Source of the DNA: Chloroflexota bacterium
GTDB lineage: Bacteria > Chloroflexota > Dehalococcoidia > Lucifugimonadales > UBA3495
Direction: 5' to 3'
NCBI GenBank assembly: GCA_022573285.1
Contig: JACZUF010000019.1
Span: 1 to 55,164, forward strand
Length of the DNA: 55,164 bases
Both the position numbers and the translations under genes were made by a program. Shown in pieces: positions 9,398 through 18,342 of the stretch (the stretch's first letter is position 1; every line of letters begins with the position of its first letter). The notes under the pieces were generated by a model. That model had not been told where the DNA came from. It saw only the letters and a program-made list of their open reading frames with translations, and made no database searches.

Positions 9398-9513
9398 CCC
9401 GGCGGTGACCTATTTTCCCACTCCGTCGCCAGAGCAGTATCGTAGGCGCTGAGACGTTTCACTTCCGTGTTCGGGATGGGAACGGGTGGGGCCGCTTCGC
9501 TAGAACCACCAGG
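9398..9513 (-). rRNA. rrf: 5S ribosomal RNA
   Basis: About 116 nt. The minus strand contains the 5S core (CCGAACACGGAAGTGAAACG, then CGACGGAGTGGGAAA). The 5' end CCTGGTGGT pairs with the 3' end ACCGCCGGG to close helix I, which fixes both ends. No 23S, 16S or tRNA gene flanks it: clpC lies on one side and a guaB3-like gene on the other, so it stands alone. Confidence 0.95.
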
Positions 9514-9531
9514 AGATACATCAGCCAGGTT

Positions 9532-9560
9532 AGTATGCACCATTTTTCACAACCCCGCAA
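9532..9560 (-). promoter_or_regulatory. Possible 5S rRNA promoter
   Basis: TTGCGG (9560-9555), 17 nt, CATACT (9537-9532) on the minus strand, ending about 19 nt before the 5S 5' end. Both boxes are imperfect; proposed mainly because a solitary 5S gene needs its own promoter. Confidence 0.35.
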
Positions 9561-9722
9561 GGGCAAATCAGCCTGAGCCAGCCACCAATTTTCCGTCGCG
9601 TTTCCCACCGCGTTTCCCGTCGCGCGGGGGTTGATTGTCCCACCCCTGATTTTTGGTTGACTTTTAGCTGTAAATGCTGATTAAATCATGACAAGAATCG
9701 GTAATGGGAGAGGTAGGTAGGG

Positions 9723-10859
9723 ATGGGGAGAAGGCTATTTAAAGAACTTGAGCGTTCGTACGGTTTCGACGAAGTAGCAATCGTTCCTGGCCAGGTCACA
9801 ATCAACCCCGAGTTGACATCCACGAAGATGACCATCGGCGACCTGGAATTCGAGATTCCCATCATGGCCTCCGCGATGGACGGAGCCGTTTCCCCAGCGT
9901 TCGCGTCGTACATGCATGAGATGGGCGGTCTGGGCGTCCTGAACGCCGAGGGCCTGTACAGCAGATACGAAGACCCCTATTCGGTCCTGGAAGAAATCAT
10001 CTCCTCCCCCCAGGACGAAGTTACCGAATTGCTGCAGAGAGTTTACTCCGAGCCCATCCATGAAGAGCTGATCGGCCAGCGCGTCCGGGAGATCAAGAAC
10101 TCCGGCGCCATCTGCGCCGTTTCCTTCACCCCCCAGAACACCAAGCGCATGTCCCCGGCGGCCGTCGAGGCCGGGGCCGACATGATCGTGGTCCAGTCCA
10201 CCGTCACCACCGCCCGGCATATGTCCAACAGCTACCGGGGGTTGGTGTTCTCCGAACTTATCGATACTTTGAAAGTCCCCGTGGTTGTCGGCAATTGCGT
10301 TACCTACGAAGTGGCCCTGGAGCTGATGGAGACCGGCATCGACGGCCTATTGGTCGGCGTCGGCCCCGGCGCTGCCTGCACCACCCGTGAAGTGGTGGGA
10401 GTGGGCGTCCCCCAGGTCACGGCAACCCTCCAGTGCGCGGCGGCCCGGGAAGACCACTTCCGCCGCACCGGCCGCTACGTCACTGTGATCACCGACGGCG
10501 GTTTCCGGACCGGCGGCGATGTTTGCAAGGCCATGGTCAGCGGGGCGGACGCCGTGATGTTGGGCACCCCCTTCGCCCAGGCCGAAGAAGCGCCCGGCCG
10601 GGGCTTCAACTGGGGCATGGCCAACCCCCACCCCGAACTGCCCAGGGGCACCCGCATCTCCGTGGGAACCAAGGGCACCTTGAAACAGATCCTCTACGGA
10701 CCAACTTCCAAGACCGACGGCACCCAGAATTTCGTCGGTGCGCTGAAAGTGGCCATGGGTATGTGTGGGGCCTACACCATTCGAGACCTGCACAAGGCTG
10801 AGATGGTCATCGCGCCCGCCATCAAGACGGAAGGCAAGTTCTTCCAACTGGGCGGCTAA
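9723..10859 (+). CDS. GuaB3-type IMP dehydrogenase family protein
   Basis: TIM-barrel protein of 378 residues without the CBS pair of classical IMP dehydrogenase. It resembles the GuaB3 subfamily known from Actinobacteria and Chloroflexota. The active-site loop [11 protein letters not shown] is present with the catalytic cysteine at C219, as is the phosphate/IMP-binding [13 protein letters not shown] segment (D258). Classical GuaB makes XMP from IMP; recent assignments for GuaB3 favour the reductive GMP-to-IMP direction, so the reaction should be left open. GGGAGAGG precedes the ATG. It is followed after 33 nt by the UGSC selenoprotein gene, so the two may be co-transcribed. Confidence 0.88.
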   Translation: MGRRLFKELERSYGFDEVAIVPGQVTINPELTSTKMTIGDLEFEIPIMASAMDGAVSPAFASYMHEMGGLGVLNAEGLYSRYEDPYSVLEEIISSPQDEVTELLQRVYSEPIHEELIGQRVREIKNSGAICAVSFTPQNTKRMSPAAVEAGADMIVVQSTVTTARHMSNSYRGLVFSELIDTLKVPVVVGNCVTYEVALELMETGIDGLLVGVGPGAACTTREVVGVGVPQVTATLQCAAAREDHFRRTGRYVTVITDGGFRTGGDVCKAMVSGADAVMLGTPFAQAEEAPGRGFNWGMANPHPELPRGTRISVGTKGTLKQILYGPTSKTDGTQNFVGALKVAMGMCGAYTIRDLHKAEMVIAPAIKTEGKFFQLGG

Positions 10860-10892
10860 CCCCTCATGGCACTGAATCAAGGAGGCATACCT

Positions 10893-11435
10893 ATGGCACG
10901 GGCAACCGGCATGATCGAGATCCTCGACCCCACCGCCGAGGATGTACCCGAGGAGTTGGGTCTGAGCGAGACCCCGCCCGACCTAAAGGGCAAGGTTGTG
11001 GGTCTGCTCGAGAACCGCAAGTACCACGCCGACGCCTTCTTGGGTGAGTTGAAAGAGGTCCTGCTCAAGGAATACGGCGCCGCGAAAGTCGTCTACGCCA
11101 CCAAATTCACCTACAGCGCCGCCTGCGCCGAAGAAACCCTGCAGTCCCTCGCCGATGATTGCGACGTGGTGATACACGCCATCGCGGATTGAGGGTCCTG
11201 CACGGCGTGGGGTCTCCACGACACGGTAATCACAGAGTCCAAGGGCGTGCCATCGGTTAGCGTAATAACCAGCACCTTCACCAGGGCCGCTCAAGCCAGG
11301 GCCACGGCGCTCGGGATGCCGGGTGTCCGCATAGTGGTGCTGCCCAGCCCGCTGGCTCCCCGCAGCATCCCTGAGGTCCAACAGATGGCCCACGATTTTG
11401 CCCCGGAGATCGTGGGACTCCTGACCGGGAAATAA
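10893..11435 (+). CDS. UGSC-family selenoprotein (copy 1), UGA at 11190-11192 read as Sec
   Basis: Conventional reading stops at TGA 11190, but the same frame continues 80 codons and the family sequence continues across the codon. Residues 96-106 read AIAD-U-GSCTAW, the UGSC redox motif, with Sec100 and C103. Read through, the protein has 180 residues. The start is ATG 10893 behind AAGGAGG. The N-terminal half looks like an alpha/beta fold (KGKVVGLLENRKYHADAFL); the part after UGSC continues GVPSVSVITSTFTRAAQA. A SECIS-like hairpin begins 13 nt after the UGA. UGSC proteins are known from selenoproteome surveys of marine metagenomes; a U-x-x-C pair implies thiol/selenol redox chemistry, but the substrate is unknown to me. 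A DGLPVVP-family gene follows, as it does at the second UGSC locus. Confidence 0.88.
11206..11220 (+). promoter_or_regulatory. Bacterial SECIS-like hairpin, UGSC copy 1
   Basis: CGTGG, loop GGTCT, CCACG: a 5-bp stem beginning 13 nt after the UGA. The GGUCU loop matches the SelB-contacting loop of the Escherichia coli fdhF SECIS (AGGUCU). The element is also coding sequence (W-G-L-H). Confidence 0.75.
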
Positions 11436-11443
11436 ACCTCTCT

Positions 11444-11472
11444 CGCCCCCCCCATGATTGGGGGGCGTTGTT
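11444..11472 (+). terminator. Terminator after UGSC copy 1
   Basis: CGCCCCCC (11444-11451) pairs with GGGGGGCG (11460-11467), followed by TTGTTC. It supports 11435, not the UGA at 11190, as the real gene end. Confidence 0.65.
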
Positions 11473-11502
11473 CACCGCCATTGCGTCCCAGAATAGAGTC
11501 CA

Positions 11503-11530
11503 AGAGGGCCCGCTATGGCCTCTCTTTTAT
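11503..11530 (+). terminator. Second terminator-like hairpin
   Basis: AGAGG-g-CC and GGCCTCT around CGCTAT, then CTTTTATTTTC. Together with the preceding hairpin it isolates the next gene, which has its own candidate promoter. Confidence 0.6.
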
Positions 11531-11544
11531 TTTCTTGGCTCCTA

Positions 11545-11573
11545 TTGACTTGGCGGCCGTCCCGCCGGAAAAT
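11545..11573 (+). promoter_or_regulatory. Candidate promoter for DGLPVVP gene 1
   Basis: TTGACT (11545-11550), 17-nt spacer, GAAAAT (11568-11573), 50 nt upstream of the GTG start. Confidence 0.5.
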
Positions 11574-11622
11574 CGTCACCTGATTATTCAGCCCTGAGCC
11601 TGCACCAACGAGGTCTAACGCC

Positions 11623-12690
11623 GTGAGTTCTGTTTCGCTAAACGCCAGACGGGTAAAGGTGCCCGATTCCTTCCAGGCCATCCAGGACTATTGCTGGGAA
11701 CAGGGTTGGACCGACGGATTGCCGGTGGTCCCGGCCACTGAGCCTCAGGTGCGCGAGATGTTGGACTACTACGGCGGTGACCCCTCCTTCTCTCTGGGGA
11801 CCCTCCAGCCACGGAACTCCCAGGCGACCCTGGAGAAACTGGCCATCAACGCCGTCATGGCCGGCTGCCAACCCGAGTACTTCCCGGTGGTGGTGGCAGC
11901 GGTCAAGGCGGCCCTGGATAAGGACTTCAACCTGGGCGGGAACGCCGCGACCACCGGAGGCGCCGCGCAGGTCGTGATCGTTAACGGCCCCATCGCCGGT
12001 GAACTCGGCATCAACGGTGACGTCGCCTGTTTTGGTCCTGGCTCAAGGGCGAACGCGGCCATCGGCAGAGCGTTGCGGTTGGTTATCCGCAACGTCGGTG
12101 GCCTGATACCCGGGGAGATGGACAAGGCTACCCTGGCCACGCCGGGCCGGTACAGCTTCTGTTTCTCCGAGAACGAAGAACGGAGCCCCTGGGAGCCGAG
12201 AAACATTCAGCTTGGGTACGCCGAGGGTTCCAGCACCGTGACCGTGGCTGCCATCAGGGGCGTTTACGGCGTCATGGAGACGACGGTCGCCACCGGACTC
12301 GAGGTCCTCCAGACCATTGTCGGCAGCATGAAAGCGGTTGGGATAGCCAACTATTACCAGATCGGCACCGGCGCCCAGATCGTCCTGGTGATCTGCCCGG
12401 AACATGCCGAGGAGATCGCCGCCTCCGGACTGTCTAAGTCCGACGTTCAAGAGTACATCTACCAGAACGCCCGCATGCCGCTGCACATGTTGGTGGGCCG
12501 GGCCCACTACGGCAACCGCAACTGGCCCAGTTGGGTGGACCAGACCAACCCCGAGACCCTGGTCCCCATCGCTCGGGCGTCCGAGGACATTGTGGTCATC
12601 GTCGCCGGGGGCGACGGCCGCCATTCCGCTTGGTTGGCCGGCTGGGGCGTAACTCGGATGGCAACTGAAGAGGTGGTCAAACACGCCTAA
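11623..12690 (+). CDS. DGLPVVP-family protein, UGSC partner (copy 1)
   Basis: Uncharacterised soluble protein of 355 residues; I cannot assign a biochemical function. It is clearly paralogous to the protein at 36564. Shared blocks are GWTDGLPVVPAT (28-39), ATLEKLAINAVMAGCQPEY (68-86), GPGSRANAAIGRALRL (138-153) and ENEERSPWEP (183-192). Two cysteines are invariant between the copies: C82 in MAGC and C180, three residues before ENEE. No signal peptide or membrane segment is seen. The start is GTG behind GAGGT. It lies 187 nt after UGSC copy 1 with terminators and a promoter between, so it is an adjacent transcription unit rather than strictly co-operonic. The recurrent pairing with UGSC suggests a shared redox task, perhaps with the cysteines as partner thiols or metal ligands (inference). 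Confidence 0.75.
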   Translation: MSSVSLNARRVKVPDSFQAIQDYCWEQGWTDGLPVVPATEPQVREMLDYYGGDPSFSLGTLQPRNSQATLEKLAINAVMAGCQPEYFPVVVAAVKAALDKDFNLGGNAATTGGAAQVVIVNGPIAGELGINGDVACFGPGSRANAAIGRALRLVIRNVGGLIPGEMDKATLATPGRYSFCFSENEERSPWEPRNIQLGYAEGSSTVTVAAIRGVYGVMETTVATGLEVLQTIVGSMKAVGIANYYQIGTGAQIVLVICPEHAEEIAASGLSKSDVQEYIYQNARMPLHMLVGRAHYGNRNWPSWVDQTNPETLVPIARASEDIVVIVAGGDGRHSAWLAGWGVTRMATEEVVKHA

Positions 12691-13161
12691 TTGTGTCCGG
12701 ACTTTCCGCAGGCTCTCCTGTCGCGGCCGCGTGGCTTTCTTGAACTAGGCTTTTCCCGCCGGGTTTTCGATCGGAAGCCTCGCAGGGTACTGTATTCCCC
12801 TTCAAACTTGCTCTGACAGGGTCGGCTTGACCCTGATGTCACCCTGTCGGAAAATCTATTTGGACAAACAATTTTTTTGGCGGTTCAAATATTGCGCTGT
12901 TATTTTGGACCCTACGACAGCCATCTGCATCTTAATAGACAGCCGGCCCAACACGGCCGCGCCGCCCGGTCCAAGATTTAACCGCGGCCCATTCCGTAAG
13001 TCCAAGACGCTTTCCTAAACGTAACAATCATCACGGGGAATGAACACTGCTTCTAGGGTTCTTATTATCTCAGCTAGTTAACGAAATCGTTCGTATGTTC
13101 CCCATACCGTTAATTATCACAGCTATCAAACAGAACGAATACAACACTGATACAAAAAACA
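12691..13161. other. Long intergenic region without a supported gene
   Basis: No convincing reading frame. A hairpin (GACAGGGT 12815-12822 with ACCCTGTC 12841-12848) lies about 125 nt after the preceding gene but lacks a T tract. From about 12990 the sequence becomes notably AT-rich up to the promoter at 13162. Confidence 0.5.
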
Positions 13162-13191
13162 TTGACGATATCGACTACGTATTGCTAAAAT
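13162..13191 (+). promoter_or_regulatory. Promoter of the small C-HH-C-C protein gene
   Basis: TTGACG (13162-13167), 18-nt spacer, TAAAAT (13186-13191) inside an AT-rich stretch, with AAGGA and ATG about 30 nt downstream. Confidence 0.65.
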
Positions 13192-13221
13192 AGATTACCG
13201 TTAATTAGAGGCTAAGGAATC

Positions 13222-13521
13222 ATGGCACAACACACCACCATCGCACCCGCTCCTGAAGTAGAAAACAACGCCGCTGCCACCACCACGGTCTGCCGCCACC
13301 ACTGGGTTATCCAGCCGGCCGACGGCCCGGTCAGCAACGGCTCCTGCCAGATCTGTGGGGAAACCCGCGAGTTCAAAAATTACGTCGAGTCCGCCTCTTG
13401 GGGCGATAGCCGCATAACCAACAAGAACGCGTCCGCCTCCGCCGGCGTCGTGTCAACCTCAGACGATGAGGACATAGAAGGCCAAGACACGGACGACGGC
13501 AACATGGACTCCGAAGGCTAG
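13222..13521 (+). CDS. Small conserved zinc-finger-like protein
   Basis: A 99-residue protein with its own promoter, Shine-Dalgarno sequence and terminator, so it is very probably expressed. A central block reads CRHHWVIQPADG and then SNGSCQICGETREFKNY: one cysteine with a histidine pair followed by C-x2-C, a likely single zinc-binding site. The N-terminus is Ala/Thr-rich and the C-terminus is a disordered acidic tail (DDEDIEGQDTDDGNMDSEG). I recall similar small proteins in Chloroflexota genomes but know no function. Possible roles include nucleic-acid or protein binding. It sits just upstream of dnaE on the same strand but is separated from it by a strong terminator. Confidence 0.75.
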   Translation: MAQHTTIAPAPEVENNAAATTTVCRHHWVIQPADGPVSNGSCQICGETREFKNYVESASWGDSRITNKNASASAGVVSTSDDEDIEGQDTDDGNMDSEG

Positions 13522-13564
13522 GGGTTCTCCCCAGCAAAATCCCGAGGCAACCTGCGTGGCCTTC

Positions 13565-13619
13565 ATCGGCCGGTCAGACTTCACCGGAATTCGGTGGCGA
13601 AATGACCGGCCGATTTTTT
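13565..13619 (+). terminator. Strong Rho-independent terminator
   Basis: ATCGGCCGGTCA (13565-13576) pairs with TGACCGGCCGAT (13603-13614) around an inner ACCG/CGGT hairpin, and runs into six Ts. Confidence 0.9.
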
Positions 13620-13822
13620 GTTGCCCGGCGCGCGTGCCGGGACCGCGCGCCGGCAAGATCCCTCGACAATCCGAATATAATTGCCATTTTCGTAGGACCC
13701 TACCGGTTGGGCAGGGTTTATAATAGCCACTGCCGGGAGCGAGGGACCCACGATCTGGGTGGCCCCGCCCTGGTATTATGCGGACCGTGCGGCCGCATTT
13801 TGTGGGGAGGCAGACGGGTTTA

Positions 13823-16800
13823 GTGTTCACGCACCTTCACGTTCACACCGAGTACAGCATGCTGGACGGCATCAGCCGTATTCCCAGCCTGGTTGCCCGT
13901 ACCAAGGAACTGGGGATGGATGCCCTGGCCATCACCGACCACGGCACCTTCTACGGGGTGGTCGATTTCTACTCGGCGTGCAAAGAGGCCGGCATAAAGC
14001 CGATCATCGGCTGTGAAGTCTACGTGGCCCACAACAGCCGCTTTGACAAAGACCCCTCCGAGCGCAGCCCCAACCATCTGGTCCTGCTGGCCCGGGACAA
14101 CACCGGCTACCGCAACCTGATGCAATTGGTAACCAAGGCCCATGTGGACGGATTTCACTACCGTCCCCGCATCGACAAAGGCATTCTTGAGGAATACGGC
14201 CAAGGCCTGGCCGTGCTGTCCGCCTGTCCCTCCGCCGAGATACCACGCCTGATCGCCGACGGCAACGACGACGCGGCGGCCAGCGCCGCCGGCTGGTACA
14301 AGGAACTGTTCGGCGACGGCTACTTCTTGGAGATCCAGCGCCACGAGCACGTCCCCCAATTGCCCCGGATCAACGAAGGCTTGATCGCCTTGGGACAGAA
14401 GCTGGATATACCGCTATTGGTCACCAATGACGCCCATTATGTGCACCAGGCGGAGTCTCCCCTGCAAGACATCTACATCTGCATCCAGACCAGCACCACC
14501 GTGCAAGACGAAAAGCGCCTCCGGATGGAGGACGATTCCTACTTCATAAAAAGCCCAGGAGAGATGGCCCAGCTCTTCCCGGACTTTGTCCCGGCCCTGG
14601 AGAACACCCAGGTGGTCGCCGACATGTGCAACGTTGAGCTTGACTTCGGCCAGAGCCACCTACCCAAATACGCGACGCCCAACGACATGGACGCCGACGA
14701 GTACCTGGTCCAGTTGTGCGAAGAGGGGTTCCGCCGCCGCTACCCCCACCCGACACCCGAGGCCGAAGACCGGCTCCGCTACGAGTTGGACGTCATACGC
14801 CACACCCGTTTCGCCAACTACTTCCTGGTGGTCTGGGACATCATCAACTTCGTTCGGCGGAGCAACATACTCTACGGAGTCCGCGGCAGCGCCGCCGCCA
14901 GCGTGGCCCTGTACTGCCTGGGCATCACCGACGTGGACCCCTTGGAGTACCGGCTGGTCTTCGAGCGTTTCCTCAACCTGGAACGCAAAGAGATGCCCGA
15001 CATCGACCTGGATTTCCAAGACGACCGCCGGGACGAAGTCCTCCACTACGTCATCAAGCGCTACGGCAGCGACCGGGTGGCCCAGATCATCACCTTTGGA
15101 ACTTTGGGCGCCAAGGCGGCGCTCCGGGACGTGGGCCGCGCCCTGGGCATGGGCTACGGGGACGTGGACCGCATCGCGCGGATGGTCCCCTTGAAGGCCC
15201 GTACCCTAGACGATGCCTTGCGCGTTAGTCCCGAGCTTAAGACCGCCTACGAGCAGGAGCCCGACGTCACCAAGCTGGTGGACAACGCCCAAGGCCTGGA
15301 GGGTATCGTCCACCATGTGAGCACCCATGCCGCCGGGGTGTTGATCGCCGACGAACCCCTCATCGAGACCGTGCCTTTGCAGCGGCCGGTGCGGGGCGAT
15401 GAAAGCAGCCCTGTGCTTATGACCCAATTCTCGATGGACCCGGTGGCCCGCTTGGGTCTCTTGAAGATGGACTTTCTCGGGTTGACCAACCTGACCATCC
15501 TCGACCGGGCCGTCAAGCTGGTGCGCGAGAGCCAAGGAGTGGAGATCGATCTCCAGACCCTGCCCTTGGATGACGCGACCACGTTCGAATTGCTTTCATC
15601 GGGCAACACCACCGACCTGTTCCAGCTTGAAAGCGCGGGGATGCAGCGGTACATCAAGGACCTGAAGCCTTCCAATCTGGGCGACATCGCGGCTATGATC
15701 GCCCTCTACCGCCCCGGCCCAATGGAGAATATCGAGACATTTATCGAGGCCAAACACGGCCGCACGCCCATTTCGTACCCCCACCCCAGCTTCAAGGAGC
15801 TGCTGGACGAGACCTACGGTGTCATCGTTTACCAGGACCAGGTGCTGTTGATCCTGCAGCAATTCGCCGGTTACTCCCTGGGGGAGGCCGATATCGTGCG
15901 CAAGGCCATGGGCAAGAAGATCGCCTCCCTAATGGCCGAAGAGCGGGTGAATTTCGTCGCCGGCGCCCAGAAAAAGGGCTACGACGAGAAAGTGGCCATC
16001 GAGATATTCGACCTGATCGAACCGTTCGCCGGTTATGCGTTCAACAAAGCCCACAGCGTCAGCTACGCCCTGATCTCCTACTGGACGGCCTATTTCAAGA
16101 ACCATTACCCAGTGGAATACATGGCCGCGGTGCTCAACTCCCGGCTGGACAACCCGGAGAAGACTCTGAGCTCCATGAACGAGTGTCTCCGGCTGCAGAT
16201 CCCCATCCTGCTGCCGGACATCAACCGGTCAGACGAGTTCTTTTGTATTGACCATGACACGGGCGGTCAGGGCGACGACGCCCCCAGCGGCCCTGGTCTC
16301 AGGATCGGGTTGGCCGCCATCAAAACGGTGGGAGAGGGCGCGGTCCGCCCCATCGTGGCAGAACGCAAAGAGAACGGGCCTTATAAGTCCATCGACGATT
16401 TCTGCCGCCGGGCCGGCGCTTCCGGCCTGAACCGCCGCACAATGGAAAGCCTGGCCAAGGCCGGGACCTTTGACAGCCTCGCCTCCAGAGGTGCGGTGAT
16501 CGGCGCTCTCGACCAGGTCATCGCCACGGCCCAAAGGGAAGCCCGCACCCGCGACTCGGGCCAGAGCAGTATGTTCGAAGGGAACAATGAGGTTTCGGAC
16601 GCCGCGGGTATGAGCGGAATACCTCTGACCGCTCCCGACGTTTCAGACCAGGAGAAGGCCGATTGGGAAAGGGAACTGTTGGGGATGGCCCTGTCCCACA
16701 GTCCGCTCCGTACCCTGGGCGCCATGGATACCGGCGGGGCCCTCAATTCCCTGGACCAGTTGGACGATGAGATGTCCGGCCGGTCCATCAACATGCTGGG

Positions 16801-17647
16801 CTACGTCTCAACCGTCACCGAGCGCACCACCCGGGAAGGGAGACGCTTCTTCATCGTGAGCCTCGAAGTCCTGGGCGGTTTCCTGGAAGTGATGGTATGG
16901 CCCGATACCCTGCAGCGGACCGCGGAGGTGTGGCAGGGTGGCCGGCTGGTGTTGGTCACCGGGCGGCTGCGGTTGCGCGGGGACCAGATGTCCCTTGCCT
17001 GCGACGCCGCGGTGGAATACGACCCGGAGAACCCGGCGGTGCCCCCGCCGCCGGTCAAGGCCCGCAATGGGCACAAGAATAATGGGAACGGCTATAACGG
17101 CAATGGAAATGGCCGCAAAGCCACCGATCACAGCATAAGTGAAAAGAAGGCGCAAATGACCACAGGCAACAACGTCCCCGCGGAACCACAGAAGGTGGTC
17201 CGCCTGGCGGTAACCGAGTCCGATGATCCGAGTCATGACGCCCATCTGCTGAGGGAAGTCATCGGCGTCCTACTGGAATATCCCGGCCGGGACCGGGTGA
17301 ATCTGGACATTCGCACCGGCGAAAAACGGGTCCGTATGGACCTGCCGGTGGTCAGCACCGGTTATTGCGAGGGACTGCACGCCCGCCTGGAAGAATTGTT
17401 GGGGCCGGACACGGTGGCGGTCTATCAGGAACTGGGTTTGGGCATGGAGCCACCGGCCGAGGTGTCCGTAAACATGCCCCTTGAAGCCGCTGATCCGGAC
17501 CCTAAGACGTCTTCCGAAGCAGCCCCCGAGACCGCTGACGACTCCGATTCCACGCCGGCCCCAGTGGCTGAGGCTCCGGTGGCGCCCGCTGCCGACGTGT
17601 CCGCACCCGTGGGAGCGGAAGCCGCAGGCGACGAGCCACCTTTCTAG
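13823..17647 (+). CDS. dnaE: DNA polymerase III subunit alpha
   Basis: Replicative DNA polymerase catalytic subunit of 1274 residues. The PHP domain opens with FTHLHVHTEYSMLDG (HLHVH 4-8) and continues ITDHG. The catalytic aspartates are in PDIDLDF (392-398: D393 and D395), with a third expected further on. The thumb, fingers and helix-hairpin-helix regions follow, then an OB fold (about 1000-1070, starting near NMLGYVSTVTERT), an Asn/Gly-rich linker, an extra globular segment and a disordered acidic tail of 70 residues. I chose GTG 13823 because it gives the usual MFTHLHVH start, with GGAGG 12 nt upstream; the frame is open for 15 codons further. A TATAAT at 13719-13724 may be its -10 box. 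Confidence 0.96.
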   Translation: MFTHLHVHTEYSMLDGISRIPSLVARTKELGMDALAITDHGTFYGVVDFYSACKEAGIKPIIGCEVYVAHNSRFDKDPSERSPNHLVLLARDNTGYRNLMQLVTKAHVDGFHYRPRIDKGILEEYGQGLAVLSACPSAEIPRLIADGNDDAAASAAGWYKELFGDGYFLEIQRHEHVPQLPRINEGLIALGQKLDIPLLVTNDAHYVHQAESPLQDIYICIQTSTTVQDEKRLRMEDDSYFIKSPGEMAQLFPDFVPALENTQVVADMCNVELDFGQSHLPKYATPNDMDADEYLVQLCEEGFRRRYPHPTPEAEDRLRYELDVIRHTRFANYFLVVWDIINFVRRSNILYGVRGSAAASVALYCLGITDVDPLEYRLVFERFLNLERKEMPDIDLDFQDDRRDEVLHYVIKRYGSDRVAQIITFGTLGAKAALRDVGRALGMGYGDVDRIARMVPLKARTLDDALRVSPELKTAYEQEPDVTKLVDNAQGLEGIVHHVSTHAAGVLIADEPLIETVPLQRPVRGDESSPVLMTQFSMDPVARLGLLKMDFLGLTNLTILDRAVKLVRESQGVEIDLQTLPLDDATTFELLSSGNTTDLFQLESAGMQRYIKDLKPSNLGDIAAMIALYRPGPMENIETFIEAKHGRTPISYPHPSFKELLDETYGVIVYQDQVLLILQQFAGYSLGEADIVRKAMGKKIASLMAEERVNFVAGAQKKGYDEKVAIEIFDLIEPFAGYAFNKAHSVSYALISYWTAYFKNHYPVEYMAAVLNSRLDNPEKTLSSMNECLRLQIPILLPDINRSDEFFCIDHDTGGQGDDAPSGPGLRIGLAAIKTVGEGAVRPIVAERKENGPYKSIDDFCRRAGASGLNRRTMESLAKAGTFDSLASRGAVIGALDQVIATAQREARTRDSGQSSMFEGNNEVSDAAGMSGIPLTAPDVSDQEKADWERELLGMALSHSPLRTLGAMDTGGALNSLDQLDDEMSGRSINMLGYVSTVTERTTREGRRFFIVSLEVLGGFLEVMVWPDTLQRTAEVWQGGRLVLVTGRLRLRGDQMSLACDAAVEYDPENPAVPPPPVKARNGHKNNGNGYNGNGNGRKATDHSISEKKAQMTTGNNVPAEPQKVVRLAVTESDDPSHDAHLLREVIGVLLEYPGRDRVNLDIRTGEKRVRMDLPVVSTGYCEGLHARLEELLGPDTVAVYQELGLGMEPPAEVSVNMPLEAADPDPKTSSEAAPETADDSDSTPAPVAEAPVAPAADVSAPVGAEAAGDEPPF

Positions 17648-18342
17648 CCGCGCGCCCTGCCGGTGTCGGTCGATTTTACCGGCCTGCCACTCCGAAGATT
17701 AAAAGGGAAATGCCGGTTTCCCGGCTGGCTCACCCCTGAGTTGCGGACCCGCTAAGGCAAATTCCCGGAATGCTCAAGAATAATCAATAGCTGGTTACGA
17801 TTTCTTCAAATTCTATTAGCAAGACAACGTGGCTGCTTCCGCCTCACGGACAACCAGCCCGCAGATCAACAAAACACCGACGTCCACCACCTTGACCGGC
17901 TCTGGGCTCGCTGGTAAAATCCCCGGCAATGCTCGCCGCAGCCTTTGAGCAGGCCTGGAAGGCAGCGGCAAGGCGCTGCTTCCGAAACGTCAATCACGCC
18001 GGACGAGAAAATGTCGGAGTATTGTTACAGCCCGTCGAAGGAGCCGTTTTCCAATAGGGCAGCTTTAAACCGTTCCCAATATCTCGCTCCCCCGTCTCCC
18101 GCGGAAATCCGCTCCCGCAATAATCACGCCGTCCCCTGCGAGCCTTAACTCCCACCTCCAACCGCATAACCCACGTATTTCCCTACCCCTAATACCCGCC
18201 AACGTAATGGCGACATTGCTGAATTCTATGTCGAGTATCGATACAGAAAATTGCGGTCAAAATTAAGGCCAAAAATTCGAAACAAACTCAGATAACGGCG
18301 AGCGATGATCTTAAATCGATAGTATCGAGCAGGAAACAAAGA
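17648..18342. other. Long intergenic region between dnaE and panD
   Basis: Nearly 700 bp. The only open frame of note (17945-18148) has no Shine-Dalgarno sequence and no family resemblance, so I do not call it. A compact stem-loop around 17937-17980 resembles the tip of an SRP RNA but lacks the long flanking helix. The last 150 bp are AT-rich and probably carry the panD promoter, though I find no clear -35/-10 pair. Confidence 0.4.

Noticed and set aside
13084..13110. LexA-type box near GTTCGTATGTTCC
   Set aside because: The half-sites are in direct rather than inverted orientation and the neighbouring gene has no SOS link.
17937..17985. SRP RNA-like stem-loop (CAGGCCTGGAAGGCAGCGG)
   Set aside because: The tip resembles the bacterial SRP core, but the AGCAG side is altered and the flanking strands do not form the long helix expected of a 4.5S RNA. 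A covariance-model search would decide.
17945..18148. Open frame of 67 codons between dnaE and panD
   Set aside because: No Shine-Dalgarno sequence, odd composition and no family motif.
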